NCBI GenBank assembly: GCA_016709675.1
Contig: JADJMH010000019.1
Span: 1-64,000 of the forward strand
Direction: 5' to 3'
From: Candidatus Accumulibacter proximus
GTDB lineage: Bacteria > Pseudomonadota > Gammaproteobacteria > Burkholderiales > Rhodocyclaceae
DNA: 64,000 nucleotides
Both the position numbers and the translations under genes were made by a program. Below are positions 46,345-55,237 of the stretch, one piece after another. Numbering within the stretch: the stretch's first letter is position 1; each line of letters opens with the position of its first letter. The notes under the pieces are model-generated. The model did not search any database and was not told the origin of the DNA. It was given only the letters and a program-made list of their open reading frames with translations.

Positions 46345-47172
46345 ATGGAGAAACTGATCATTACCGCCGCCCTGACCGGCGCCGAAGTGAGCAAGGAACA
46401 GCAGCCAGCCTTGCCGGTCATGCCGGACGAAATCGCAGCTGCCGCCGAAGCATGTGTCAGGGCAGGGGCGTCCATCGTTCACCTGCACGCACGTCGTCCG
46501 GATGGCACGCCGACCCAGGACAAGGCGGTCTATCGGGAGATCATCGCGGCCATTCGTGCCCGTTGCGACGTGATCATTCAGGTGTCGACCGGCGGCGCAG
46601 TCGGCATGACATCCGCAGAGCGACTTGCGCCGGTGACACTGGCTCCTGAAATGGCTACCCTGTCGATGGGCTCAGTGAATTTTGGCAGTGATGTTTTCCT
46701 CAACCATCCGGCAGACATGACGGTGTTCGCGCGCACGATGAGGGAACACGGCGTCAAACCGGAACTGGAGATTTTCGATTCGGGCATGCTCACCACCGCA
46801 GTGCGGTGGATCAAGCAAGGATTGCTTGATCCACCGGTGCATGTCGACCTCGTGCTCGGCGTTCCCGGTGCCATGGCCGCCACGCCCGAGTCGCTGATGT
46901 TCCTCCGCGCGCAACTGCCGGCCGGTGCGACGTGGACAGTGGCCGGCATCGGGCCGGCCCAGCTGCCGCTCGGGGTGATGGCCATCCTGCTCGGTGGCCA
47001 TGTCCGTGTCGGCTTCGAAGACAACATCTTCTTCCGCAAGGGCGAACTGGCGGTCAGCAATGCCCAGCTGGTCGCTCGCATTGCCAGGATCAGTCACGAA
47101 ATGGAGCGTCCCGTGGCGACGCCCGACGAAGCTCGGGCAATCCTCGGACTTGCGCGTCGGCTCAACCATTAG
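46345..47172 (+). CDS. kce: 3-keto-5-aminohexanoate cleavage enzyme
   Basis: Kce condenses 3-keto-5-aminohexanoate with acetyl-CoA to form acetoacetate and 3-aminobutyryl-CoA; it is the founding BKACE/DUF849 enzyme. The 275-residue TIM-barrel product has the zinc-binding VHLHARRPDG, QVSTGG, SMGSVNFG and ELEIFDSGML motifs. I use ATG 46345; a TTG at 46333 is possible. It is the last enzyme gene before the transporter genes. Confidence 0.93.
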   Translation: MEKLIITAALTGAEVSKEQQPALPVMPDEIAAAAEACVRAGASIVHLHARRPDGTPTQDKAVYREIIAAIRARCDVIIQVSTGGAVGMTSAERLAPVTLAPEMATLSMGSVNFGSDVFLNHPADMTVFARTMREHGVKPELEIFDSGMLTTAVRWIKQGLLDPPVHVDLVLGVPGAMAATPESLMFLRAQLPAGATWTVAGIGPAQLPLGVMAILLGGHVRVGFEDNIFFRKGELAVSNAQLVARIARISHEMERPVATPDEARAILGLARRLNH

Positions 47173-47409
47173 ACTGCGTTAGCCGGTTCAGCGACCACCG
47201 TCAGCGCAGAGAAGATGCGCTTGGCCAAATCTGTTTCAGCTTCCTGACACGACTCCCCTGAGCGGCCGGCACTTCACGCTTTCTTCACTGGGTTGCCATG
47301 TGCATGGTGGCACTGCTGCAGCACGGTACCGTGCGCAAAGAAAAGCGTTGATTAAGGCTGGCTTTTTTGCCACCATTGGCCTGTCTAAACCATGGAGGAG
47401 TAAGAAAAG
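47173..47409 (+). promoter_or_regulatory. Gap before the ABC importer genes
   Basis: This 237-base gap probably carries a promoter for the importer. Near its end GGAGGAG lies 10 bases before the GTG start of the binding protein. An imperfect palindrome around 47292-47312 (TGCCATGTGCATGGTGGCA) could bind a regulator. No gene is visible. Confidence 0.4.
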
Positions 47410-48201
47410 GTGAAAAAAGCTCTGCTGTTGTTGGCGCTTCTGGCTCTCACGTCTGTCGGTGTGTCGGCCAAAGATTGGACTGTAATCCGCATGGCATCAG
47501 AAGGCGCCTATCCCCCGTTCAATGAAACGGGTTCCGATGGCGCGTTGAAAGGCTTCGACATCGATATTGGCAACGCATTGTGCACCGAGATGAAGGCGAA
47601 ATGTACCTGGGTGAAACAGGAATGGGATGGCATGATCCCCGCCTTGATCGCGCGCAAGTTCGACGCCATCGTCGCCTCCATGTCGATCACCGAGGAGCGA
47701 AAGGCCAAGGTCGACTTCACCAACAAGTACTATGCCTCGCCGGTCGTTCTGATCGCCAAGACCGGGTCGCCCCTGAGACCGGATCTGGCGAGCCTGAAAG
47801 GCAGGAAGGTCGCGGTTCAGCGTGGCACCGTTTCCGACAATTTCGCCACCAAGTACTGGGCTGGCCAGGGTGTGGAAATTGTCCGCTATGCCAAGCAGGA
47901 TGAGGCCTACCTGGATCTCAAGTCGGGCCGCGTCGATGCGACCTTTGCCGACTACTGGGAAGCCTACGGCGGCTTCCTGACCAAGCCGGAAGGTTCTGGC
48001 TACAGCGTTGCCGGCGACCAATACTTCGGCAAGAACGCCGAAGAGCGCGCCGTCATCGGTGAAGGCATCGGCATCGCTGTCCGCAAGAAGGACCAGGACC
48101 TCAAGGCGCAACTGAACAAGGCACTCGCCGCGTTACGCTCCAGTGGCAAGTACGATGAGATCCGCAAGAAGTACTTCCCGATGGACATCTACGGCAACTG
48201 A
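47410..48201 (+). CDS. Periplasmic basic-amino-acid binding protein of ABC importer
   Basis: A 263-residue solute-binding protein of the lysine/arginine/ornithine type (SBP_bac_3). It has a Sec signal peptide to about residue 20 (ALLLLALLALTSVGVSA). The ligand-pocket motifs are EGAYPPFNE, GFDIDIGNALC, WDGMIPALIARKFDAIVASM and FADYWEAYGG. GTG start at 47410 with GGAGGAG upstream. The context (lysine degradation genes upstream) favours lysine as main ligand, which is inference; arginine or ornithine binding is equally possible from sequence. Confidence 0.92.
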   Translation: MKKALLLLALLALTSVGVSAKDWTVIRMASEGAYPPFNETGSDGALKGFDIDIGNALCTEMKAKCTWVKQEWDGMIPALIARKFDAIVASMSITEERKAKVDFTNKYYASPVVLIAKTGSPLRPDLASLKGRKVAVQRGTVSDNFATKYWAGQGVEIVRYAKQDEAYLDLKSGRVDATFADYWEAYGGFLTKPEGSGYSVAGDQYFGKNAEERAVIGEGIGIAVRKKDQDLKAQLNKALAALRSSGKYDEIRKKYFPMDIYGN

Positions 48202-48212
48202 TGTCCCCCATC

Positions 48213-48244
48213 GAAACGCCGGCCGCTGACGCGGCCGGCGTTTC
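48213..48244 (+). repeat. Perfect 14-bp hairpin between binding protein and permease genes
   Basis: GAAACGCCGGCCGC pairs with GCGGCCGGCGTTTC over a TGAC loop, starting 12 bases after the binding-protein stop. Such hairpins usually raise the level of binding-protein mRNA by partial termination or 3' protection. Confidence 0.75.
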
Positions 48245-48297
48245 CTGTATTTCCGCCGCAGCTGTAGCAGACGCACAATCCGAGGGGGAGCTCGCCG

Positions 48298-48990
48298 ATG
48301 GATGCGCTGATCGAATACTCACCCAGCTTGCTGGCCGGCGCCTGGGTTACTCTCAAGGTTGCCATTCTGTCGCTGATACTTGCTGTCTGCACGGGCCTGT
48401 TGGGCGCCGCCTGCAAGCTATCGAGGCTGGCGCCGTTACGCTGGTGGACCGCGCTCTACACCACGGTCGTACGCGGTGTTCCCGATCTGGTGATGATGCT
48501 CCTGGTTTTTTACGGTGGCCAGGTCTTGATCAATCAAGTCAGCGACTATCTCGAATGGGAGATGATTGAACTCAACGCCTTTGCCGCCGGCGTATTGACC
48601 ATCGGGTTCATTTTTGGCGCCTATTTCACTGAAACCTTTCGCGGCGCCTTCCAGGCCGTCCCGGCGGGCCAGATGGAGGCTGGCCGGGCCTACGGGATGA
48701 GTGGCTGGCAGGCCTTCTGGCGTGTCCTTTTTCCGCAGATGCTGCGTTACGCGCTCCCGGGCATGGGCAACAACTGGCTGGTCCTGCTGAAGAGTACCGC
48801 CATCGTATCGATGATCGGCCTCTCGGACATGACCTGGCTGGCTGACCAGGCGGGGCGCTCAACCCACCAGCCATTCACGTTCTATCTTGCGGTCTGCGTC
48901 CTCTACCTCGCGATGACCAGCGTGTCGAATGCTGTGCTGCAACGGCTGGAACGGCGCTACAACGTCGGCGTCAGAGAAGCGAACGTCTAG
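48298..48990 (+). CDS. hisQ: ABC importer permease, HisQ type
   Basis: The 230-residue inner-membrane permease has five hydrophobic segments and the coupling motif EAGRAYGMSGWQAFWRVLFP near residue 125-145 that contacts the ATPase. Similarity to HisQ/ArtQ is clear; the symbol is a family label. ATG 48298 has GGGGGAG just upstream. Next permease gene starts 9 bases after the stop. Confidence 0.92.
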   Translation: MDALIEYSPSLLAGAWVTLKVAILSLILAVCTGLLGAACKLSRLAPLRWWTALYTTVVRGVPDLVMMLLVFYGGQVLINQVSDYLEWEMIELNAFAAGVLTIGFIFGAYFTETFRGAFQAVPAGQMEAGRAYGMSGWQAFWRVLFPQMLRYALPGMGNNWLVLLKSTAIVSMIGLSDMTWLADQAGRSTHQPFTFYLAVCVLYLAMTSVSNAVLQRLERRYNVGVREANV

Positions 48991-48999
48991 GAGCGACTC

Positions 49000-49737
49000 A
49001 TGGAATGGTTTGATCTGACAGTCGTGACCGGCAGTTTGCCCGAATTCTGGCGCGGGCTCTGGATGACGCTCCATCTGACCGGCATCGCACTGATCGTCGG
49101 TTTCGCCTTTGCGGTTCCGCTGTCGATCGCTCGCGTGTCGAAGAACCCCTGGGTGAGTGCTCCGGTGCGCGCCTACACCTACTTTTTCCGCGGCACGCCA
49201 ATGCTCGTCCAGTTGCTGCTGGTCTACTACGGCATCGGTCAAAGCGAATGGATGCAACAAATGTGGGAGACTGGCAATCCATTCTGGCTGCTCTTCCGCG
49301 ATGCCTATTTCTGTGCCCTGTTGGCGTTCAGCCTCAACACCTGCGCCTACCAGCTCGAAATGTTTGCCGGGGCGATCCGCAATACGCCGAATGGCGAAGT
49401 CGAAGCCGCCAAGGCAATGGGCATGACGCGCAGCACCGCGCTGCGCAGGATCATTCTGCCGTCGGCCTTGCGCCGGGCGCTTCCGCCCTTCAGCAACGAA
49501 GTGATTCTGATGCTGCAAGGCTCGGCGATTGCCAGCGCAGTGACCCTGGTTGACCTGACCGGGGCCGCACGGAACGTCTACTCGCGCCATTACGCGCCGT
49601 TCGAAGCCTTTATTTTTGCCGGGCTGCTCTACCTTGTTGTGACCTTTGTTCTGGTTGGCCTGTTCCGCATCGCTGAAAACCGCTGGCTGGCCCACCTGCA
49701 ACCGCGCCGCAGTGCCAGCAGCGCGAAGAAAGACTGA
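49000..49737 (+). CDS. hisM: ABC importer permease, HisM type
   Basis: The 245-residue product is the second permease, with five membrane segments, the family start VRAYTYFFRGTPMLVQLLLVYYG and the coupling motif EAAKAMGMTRSTALRRIILP. The sequence closely resembles HisM of basic-amino-acid importers. ATG 49000 lies 9 bases after hisQ; hisP follows 14 bases later. Confidence 0.93.
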   Translation: MEWFDLTVVTGSLPEFWRGLWMTLHLTGIALIVGFAFAVPLSIARVSKNPWVSAPVRAYTYFFRGTPMLVQLLLVYYGIGQSEWMQQMWETGNPFWLLFRDAYFCALLAFSLNTCAYQLEMFAGAIRNTPNGEVEAAKAMGMTRSTALRRIILPSALRRALPPFSNEVILMLQGSAIASAVTLVDLTGAARNVYSRHYAPFEAFIFAGLLYLVVTFVLVGLFRIAENRWLAHLQPRRSASSAKKD

Positions 49738-49751
49738 TCGGAAAGACTGCC

Positions 49752-50534
49752 ATGACCAACACGGCGAGTAAAGAACTCCTGCGCATCGAAAACCTGTACA
49801 AGCAGTACGGCGACAACGAAGTACTCAAGGGTGTGTCGCTCAAGGCGAACTCGGGTGACGTCATCAGCATCATCGGATCCTCAGGTTCCGGTAAGAGCAC
49901 CTGGTTGCGCTGCATCAACTTCCTCGAGCAGCCGACTTCCGGCAAGATCATTGTCGCCGGCGAGGAGGTCAAACTGCTGCCCGGCACCAGGGATGCCCTC
50001 AAGGTTGCCGACCAGAAGCAACTGCAGAAGATCCGTACCCGTCTGTCGATGGTTTTCCAGCACTTCAATCTGTGGGGCCACATGACGGTGCTGGAGAACG
50101 TCATCGAGGCGCCGATCCACGTGCTTGGCCTCTCGAAAAAGGAGGCGATGGCACGTGCCGAGCGCTATCTCGAACGTGTTGGCGTCTGGAGATTCCGCGA
50201 TACCTATCCGGCGCACCTGTCAGGCGGCCAACAACAGCGGGTGGCGATTGCGCGCGCACTGGCGATGGAACCGGAGGCGCTATTGTTTGACGAGCCGACC
50301 TCGGCACTTGATCCGGAACTGGTTGGCGAAGTCCTCAAGGTGATGCGGTCGATCGCCGAAGAGGGTCGCACCATGCTGGTCGTGACCCACGAAATGGGCT
50401 TTGCGCGTGAAGTTTCCAACCACGTCATCTTTGTCCATCAGGGGCGGGTTGAGGAGGAGGGCAACCCCAGGGAAGTGTTGACCAAACCTGCCAGCGAACG
50501 TCTGCAGCAGTTCCTGTCAGGCAACCTCAAGTGA
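49752..50534 (+). CDS. hisP: ABC importer ATP-binding protein, HisP type
   Basis: The 260-residue ATPase has Walker A GSSGSGKST, signature LSGGQQQRVAIARAL and Walker B LLFDEPTSALDPE, plus HEMGFAREVSN after the switch His. It energises the importer. Its last 538 bases are duplicated at 52305-52842, where the copy is dead. This copy is intact. Confidence 0.96.
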   Translation: MTNTASKELLRIENLYKQYGDNEVLKGVSLKANSGDVISIIGSSGSGKSTWLRCINFLEQPTSGKIIVAGEEVKLLPGTRDALKVADQKQLQKIRTRLSMVFQHFNLWGHMTVLENVIEAPIHVLGLSKKEAMARAERYLERVGVWRFRDTYPAHLSGGQQQRVAIARALAMEPEALLFDEPTSALDPELVGEVLKVMRSIAEEGRTMLVVTHEMGFAREVSNHVIFVHQGRVEEEGNPREVLTKPASERLQQFLSGNLK

Positions 50535-50751
50535 CGGGAATGGCGGGCGCGGGGCTTCCGCGACCAGGCGACGGGCTTTACGGGTCACACCAACCGCTGA
50601 TCGAGAGCGGTGGAAACACGTGGGTGGCGCCCCTTTTCTTGCAAGTCGGCTGAGGACCATCGTCGGTACAGCAAGACCGCGTGAGCGGGAAAGCCATTAC
50701 CCCCGTACGTCTGCAAATGAATACTCGTCTCGGTGGTCTGAATCCCTTTGA
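49997..50751. repeat. Direct repeat, left copy (hisP 3' part plus lrp 3' end)
   Basis: This stretch matches 52305-53060 at an offset of 2308-2309 with scattered substitutions and one 1-base indel. It contains the working end of hisP and a stranded 3' scrap of the second lrp gene. Together the two copies bracket a 1.55 kb insert. Confidence 0.92.
50696..50751 (-). pseudogene. 3' fragment of lrp gene in the left repeat
   Basis: The minus strand reads KGIQTTETSIHLQTY, almost the same as the last residues of the intact regulator at 53005-53427, with a one-base deletion before the stop. It has no 5' part and is a by-product of the duplication. The rest of 50535-50935 holds no supported gene; 50880-50935 is AT-rich. 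Confidence 0.85.
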
Positions 50752-50935
50752 CTGCTGACCAACACCCGGCCCGCCTCGACTCATGACGGGACGCGGTTGA
50801 TGGTTTCGAGCAGTGCGCGGCCCGAGCGGAAGGCGAAGGTTTCAGTGCCCGACGCCCCAGCTCATGCATACAGCACGGCAAGGATAATAAAAAATGGCGC
50901 AATACACTGTTTAAACGTTGTTTTGTTGAAATCTA

Positions 50936-52303
50936 CTACCCATTATCCAGGGGCATGGAAATTGACGAAGCGGCATTCGCCTCGCCATTCGCCAGCGGCT
51001 TACGATACACGGTATGGCGTTTCCCGCCGGAATCGTCGCGGGTCAACACTCCCTGTTCAACCCAGCGCTTGAGCATTTTCGAGGCCTTGAGGGTGTCGAC
51101 CGCAGCAATCCGGCAAAGATCGCTGTTCGCCAGGGCGCCGTTGCGCTCCATCCAGTCACTCACCTGCTCCCAGACCGGCGGACGCTCCTCGTTGAGCAGG
51201 CTGACGACGACGGCAGGTTGCGCCGCGTCGCGGTTCTCGCTGTAGAACGGCGGATAGAGATTGGCCGCGCGCATCTCAGCGAACATCATGCGTACGCCTT
51301 CGCCGGCATCGACATTGGGGGGCTCGGGAAACTCGCGCAGGTTGCGCGCGATGAGGGGGTTGCGCGCGAAAGAGCCGGCCCGGTTGACATTGGCCGGCGT
51401 GATCGTCCCGGGGAACAGGCCGGGACTTTCGATCTCGATGCGGTTGTCGAGAATGCGAATGTGAATGTCGCGGTTGAGTCGGTAGTCGCGGTGGATCACG
51501 GCATTGGTAATCGCTTCCTTGATCACCCGCTCGGGATATCGATGCATGGTCCTGAAGCCGGACGCCGCGAGGGTAAGGCCGGCCGCGAGTTCATCCAGCA
51601 CGTACGCGCCGGCCTGGGCGATTTGCATTGCCAGGGGGCCGGAGATGGTCTTCGGCGCCTTGATCAGGTTTGGTACCGCACCGGGTTCGATACGGCTACC
51701 CCGGTAATGAAACACCCGCACGTCCGCGCGGGTCTGCTGAGCAGCCAGCAGGCCGCCCGGTTCGTCCGCGAACAGGAGCACCGCCGCGCGCACCGGCTGC
51801 CGTTCGCCAGCCACCGGTTTGGCCAGGCCGATGCGAAACAGCCGGTCCGACAATTCGCCCGTCAGGAAACCGCGATTTGCGGCAAACCGGCGCCAGACAT
51901 CGGTTTCCAGCAGTTCGAATGGCACCGCCACCGGCTCGGACTCAGCGCTGATGACCCCACGCCGGTAGGAGAGCTCAGTGATCTCGGCGGCAGACATTTC
52001 CCGGTTACTGGCATCGAGTCGCGTCCAGGTGCCGTCATCGAGTATGGAATGGACCTTTGGACTTTGCGGCACAGTGACAAGCAGGACATGCCCCGCCGTG
52101 TCGTCCCTGAGCAGGCATGCGACACGGCGCCAGCGCAGACCCTCGACCGTCGGCAATAGATGTGTCAATGTCTTTCGCCGCAATTCGTCGACCGCTTCCG
52201 GGTTTTCCGCAAGACCATGAAGGCGGTCGGTCCCCGTGGCCTTGCCCGTGTCCTCGACTCCCAGCGCAAGCGTGCCGCCGTTGGTGTTGGCGAAGGCACA
52301 CAA
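50936..52303 (-). CDS. Schlafen/AlbA_2-type ATP-binding protein, N-terminally truncated
   Basis: The open frame of 455 residues begins with CAFANTNGGTLALGVEDTG, the end of an AlbA_2 (Schlafen) domain, and later has KEAITNAVIHRDYRLN and GIRI-type RecG-related HATPase_c_4 text (ESPGLFPGTITPANV). A winged-helix-like tail follows. Such proteins are annotated as putative transcriptional regulators or helicases. Typical members have tens of residues before CAFAN; here only a TTG codon remains and the next bases upstream belong to the hisP duplicate. The gene therefore lost its start at the recombination junction and may be non-functional. Confidence 0.85.
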   Translation of the reverse strand: MCAFANTNGGTLALGVEDTGKATGTDRLHGLAENPEAVDELRRKTLTHLLPTVEGLRWRRVACLLRDDTAGHVLLVTVPQSPKVHSILDDGTWTRLDASNREMSAAEITELSYRRGVISAESEPVAVPFELLETDVWRRFAANRGFLTGELSDRLFRIGLAKPVAGERQPVRAAVLLFADEPGGLLAAQQTRADVRVFHYRGSRIEPGAVPNLIKAPKTISGPLAMQIAQAGAYVLDELAAGLTLAASGFRTMHRYPERVIKEAITNAVIHRDYRLNRDIHIRILDNRIEIESPGLFPGTITPANVNRAGSFARNPLIARNLREFPEPPNVDAGEGVRMMFAEMRAANLYPPFYSENRDAAQPAVVVSLLNEERPPVWEQVSDWMERNGALANSDLCRIAAVDTLKASKMLKRWVEQGVLTRDDSGGKRHTVYRKPLANGEANAASSISMPLDNG

Positions 52304-52304
52304 G

Positions 52305-52842
52305 CCTCAAGGTTGCCGACCAGAAGCAACTGCAGAAGATCCGTACCCGTCTGTCGATGGTTTTCCAGCACTTCAATTTGTGGGGCCACATGACGGTGCT
52401 GGAGAACGTCATCGAGGCGCCGCTCCACGTGCTTGGCCTGGCGAAAAAGGACGCGATGGCACGTGCCGAGCGTTATCTCGAACGCGTCGGCGTCTGGAAA
52501 TTCCGCGACACCTATCCGGCACACCTGTCCGGCGGCCAACAACAGCGGGTGGCGATTGCGCGTGCACTGGCGATGGAACCGGAGGCGCTACTGTTTGACG
52601 AACCGACCTCGGTACTTGATCCGGAACTGGTTGGCGAAGTCCTCAAGGTGATGCGGTCGATCGCTGAAGAGGGCCGCACCATGCTGGTCGTGACCCACGA
52701 AACGGGCTTTGCGCGCGAAGTCTAAAATCACGTCATCTTTGTCCATCAGGGGCGGGTTGAGGAAGAGGGCGACCCCAGGTAGGTACTGACCAAACCTGCC
52801 AGCGAACGTCTGCAGCAGTTCCTGTCGGGCAATCTCAAGTGA
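52305..52842 (+). pseudogene. Truncated, inactivated hisP duplicate
   Basis: The 5' third (including Walker A) is missing. Signature LSGGQQQRVAIARAL and LLFDEPTS survive, then GTT-TCC of the parent has become GTC-TAA and AGG-GAA has become AGG-TAG, giving two early stops. The parent is the intact ATPase gene at 49752-50534. The substitutions show the copy has been under no selection for some time. Confidence 0.93.
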
Positions 52843-53060
52843 CGGGAATGGCTGGGTGCGATGCTTCCGCCACGAGGCGATGGGGTTACGGGTCACGCCA
52901 ACCGCTGATCGAGAGCGGTGGATACACGTGGGTGGCGCCCCTTTTCTTGCAAGCCGGCTGAGGACCATCGTCGGTACAGCAAGACCGCGCGAGCGGGGAA
53001 GCCATCACCCCCGATACGTCTGCAAATGAATACTCGTCTCGGTGCTCTGAATCCCTTTGA
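52305..53060. repeat. Direct repeat, right copy (hisP remnant plus lrp 3' end)
   Basis: Counterpart of 49997-50751. This copy keeps the lrp end in its working gene while its hisP part is dead. The junction with the insert is at 52304/52305, within the first codon of the truncated Schlafen-type gene. Confidence 0.92.
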
Positions 53061-53427
53061 TCAACCGGACCCGCTCGAGGACCGAGGAAAGCTCTGATAA
53101 ATTGGCTGCGCGCAGGCTGGCGAGCAGGTCCCAGCGACCGTTGGTATCGTGGATGCCGGCAACGCCGGGTTCGCCCAGCAGGCTGGCGATGACGGCGCGA
53201 GTTTCGTTGCCTTCGACCGCAATGCTCATCCAGGCATGAATCTCGTTCGGCTGCGCGTCGGGCCGCAGGCGAACCGTGTAGCCGACGATCACCCCGTCAT
53301 CCTCGAGTCGCCTGATGCGGTTGGTGATGGTCCCGCGCGAGACCTTGAGCTTGTGCGCCAGGGCGGCGACCGTGAGGCGAGCATCGGTACGCAGCAGGCC
53401 GATGAGTTGCTGGTCAAGAGCATCCAT
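53005..53427 (-). CDS. Lrp/AsnC-family transcriptional regulator, second copy in window
   Basis: A 140-residue regulator with helix-turn-helix (MDALDQQLIGLLRTDARLTV then KVSRGTITNRIRRLEDDGVI) and a RAM effector domain (GIHDTNGRWDLLASLRAANL). ATG 53427 is preferred over a TTG 9 bases upstream. It is divergent from the ornithine-cyclodeaminase gene over 133 bases and probably controls it in response to an amino acid. Its last 56 bases are part of the direct repeat. Confidence 0.92.
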   Translation of the reverse strand: MDALDQQLIGLLRTDARLTVAALAHKLKVSRGTITNRIRRLEDDGVIVGYTVRLRPDAQPNEIHAWMSIAVEGNETRAVIASLLGEPGVAGIHDTNGRWDLLASLRAANLSELSSVLERVRLIKGIQSTETSIHLQTYRG

Positions 53428-53560
53428 TTTGATCAATCCGTCACTCTATGTCTTCATTCTGCTAAAAATCTCTCGGAATAGATACAGGTTTGGTGATTCT
53501 GTTTGGCGTCGTCTTCCTTCAATATTGGCTCACCGCAACAGCCAAACAAAGGAGACCGCC

Positions 53561-54667
53561 ATGTTGAAGCACACCAACCGCAAGCAGGAAACCGTCCGAC
53601 GCGTAAGAACGCTATTTCTGAGCGCCGAGAGTGTGGCCGAAATCATTAACAGGAAGGGCATCGCCGAATGCATTGCCGGTGTCGCGGCATACATCGAAGA
53701 GGATTTCCTGCGCTGGAACGATTTCGACAAATGCGCCCGCGTTGCCAATCACTCTGACGTCGGTGTGATCGAACTGATGCCGGTCGCCGACGCCAGGACT
53801 TATGCCTTCAAGTATGTGAACGGCCACCCCGCCAACCATCGCTACAACCTGCCGACCGTGATGGCCTTTGGTGTTCTCGCCGACGTGGAAACCGGGACTC
53901 CGGACCTGGTCAGCGAACTGACACTCACCACGGCGATCCGCACGGCTGCCATGTCGGCCGTCGCGGCCCGTGCTCTGGCGCGTCCGGACAGCAAGACGAT
54001 GGCCTTGATCGGCAACGGGGCGCAGAGCGAGTTTCAGGCCCTGGCCTTTCATCACTTGCTGGGTATCGAGACGTTCCATCTTTTCGACATCGATGCCAAC
54101 ACCACCGACAAACTGGTCGCCAACCTGACCCGTCTCGGCCTCAAGACCAGGCGCTTCAGTGATACCAGGAAAGCTGTCAAAGGTTGTGACATCGTGACGA
54201 CGGTCACCGCAGACAAGACCAACGCCACCATCCTGACGCCGGACATGATCGAACCCGGCATGCACATCAACGGGGTCGGCGGCGATTGCCCGGGCAAGAC
54301 GGAACTGCACGCCGACGTGCTGCGCCAGGGTCCGGTGTTCTGCGAATTCGAGCCACAGTCGCGTATCGAAGGCGACATGCAACAGATGCCGGCTGACTTC
54401 CCGGTCACCGAACTGTGGCAGGTCTTGTCCGGTGAAAAGGTCGGTCGCAGCTACGCGGACCAGGTCACCATTTATGATTCAGTGGGCTTTGCCCTCGAAG
54501 ACTACTCCGCGCTGCGTTACATGCGCGATGTGGCGGCCGAACTCAAAATGACGGAGACTATCTCCCTCATCCCGACGCTGGCCAACCCGAAGAACCTGTT
54601 CGGCTTCATCGCCGACCATCGCGACGCGCAAGGCCCGGTTCTGGCCGCCGTGGCTTTGGCCGCCTGA
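53561..54667 (+). CDS. Ornithine cyclodeaminase family protein
   Basis: The family converts ornithine to proline and ammonia with NAD; relatives act on lysine or other amino acids. The 368-residue product has AFKYVNGHPANHRYNLPTVM, the substrate-binding region, RTAAMSAVAARALARPDSK and the Rossmann motif MALIGNGAQSEFQALAF, and GVGGDCPGKTELH. ATG 53561 has AAAGGAG 7 bases before it. The neighbouring basic-amino-acid importer and Lrp regulator support ornithine or lysine as substrate. Confidence 0.93.
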   Translation: MLKHTNRKQETVRRVRTLFLSAESVAEIINRKGIAECIAGVAAYIEEDFLRWNDFDKCARVANHSDVGVIELMPVADARTYAFKYVNGHPANHRYNLPTVMAFGVLADVETGTPDLVSELTLTTAIRTAAMSAVAARALARPDSKTMALIGNGAQSEFQALAFHHLLGIETFHLFDIDANTTDKLVANLTRLGLKTRRFSDTRKAVKGCDIVTTVTADKTNATILTPDMIEPGMHINGVGGDCPGKTELHADVLRQGPVFCEFEPQSRIEGDMQQMPADFPVTELWQVLSGEKVGRSYADQVTIYDSVGFALEDYSALRYMRDVAAELKMTETISLIPTLANPKNLFGFIADHRDAQGPVLAAVALAA

Positions 54668-54744
54668 TTGATTCTCAAGGACTCTGCCGCCGCACGGGAG
54701 GTTCCTGGCACAGCTGCCGGCGTGCGGCTGTTCGTTGGGGATCT

Positions 54745-55236
54745 CTATTTCGGGTACACGAACTCGACACGCCGCATCCTGGCGCGGCACTCACTCGAAC
54801 CACAAGCCCGCGCCACCTTTTCTCGCCCGACGGCGTAGCGAAGCAACTGCTTTCTCGGCACACCGTGTTTGAGCAGCAGTTGATACACGCTTCTCACTCG
54901 CTGCTCTGCAATCGCCAGGTTGTAGGAAGCGCTGCCCAGGTCGTCGGTATGCCCGACCAGCGTCACCACCAGCTTCGGGTCAGCCAGCAGGCGCTGCGCG
55001 TGCTGCCGCAGCTTGTAAAGCTCGGCAGGATCGACCGCCGTCGACCGGCTGGCGAAGAAAATGTTTCGCTCAATGTCGACAGCGTTGATGAGTTGTTCGT
55101 CAGTGACTGCCAGTGCCGCTTGTTCGGGAAGCGTTGACGGCGGCTGAAGCGACTGTGGTTCGCTCGGCGGCGTACCGGCGCAAGCGGCCAGGATCAGGAC
55201 CGACAGTGTCGACGAGCGGAGTCCGGTGCGCGCCAT
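54745..55236 (-). CDS. OmpA-family lipoprotein
   Basis: A 163-residue protein with a lipoprotein signal (LSVLILAAC, Cys about residue 17) and a C-terminal OmpA-like peptidoglycan-binding domain. The visible text is FFASRSTAVDPAELYKLRQHAQ, VTLVGHTDDLGSASYNLAIAEQRV and GVPRKQLLRYAVGRE. It likely anchors the outer membrane to the cell wall. ATG 55236 directly follows the marR stop, so the two form an operon. Confidence 0.88.
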   Translation of the reverse strand: MARTGLRSSTLSVLILAACAGTPPSEPQSLQPPSTLPEQAALAVTDEQLINAVDIERNIFFASRSTAVDPAELYKLRQHAQRLLADPKLVVTLVGHTDDLGSASYNLAIAEQRVRSVYQLLLKHGVPRKQLLRYAVGREKVARACGSSECRARMRRVEFVYPK

Positions 55237-55237
55237 G

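Noticed and set aside
52035..52412. Minus-strand frame covering the hisP copy and insert
   Set aside because: It crosses the repeat junction and is antisense to the hisP remnant; identical shadow exists opposite the intact hisP.
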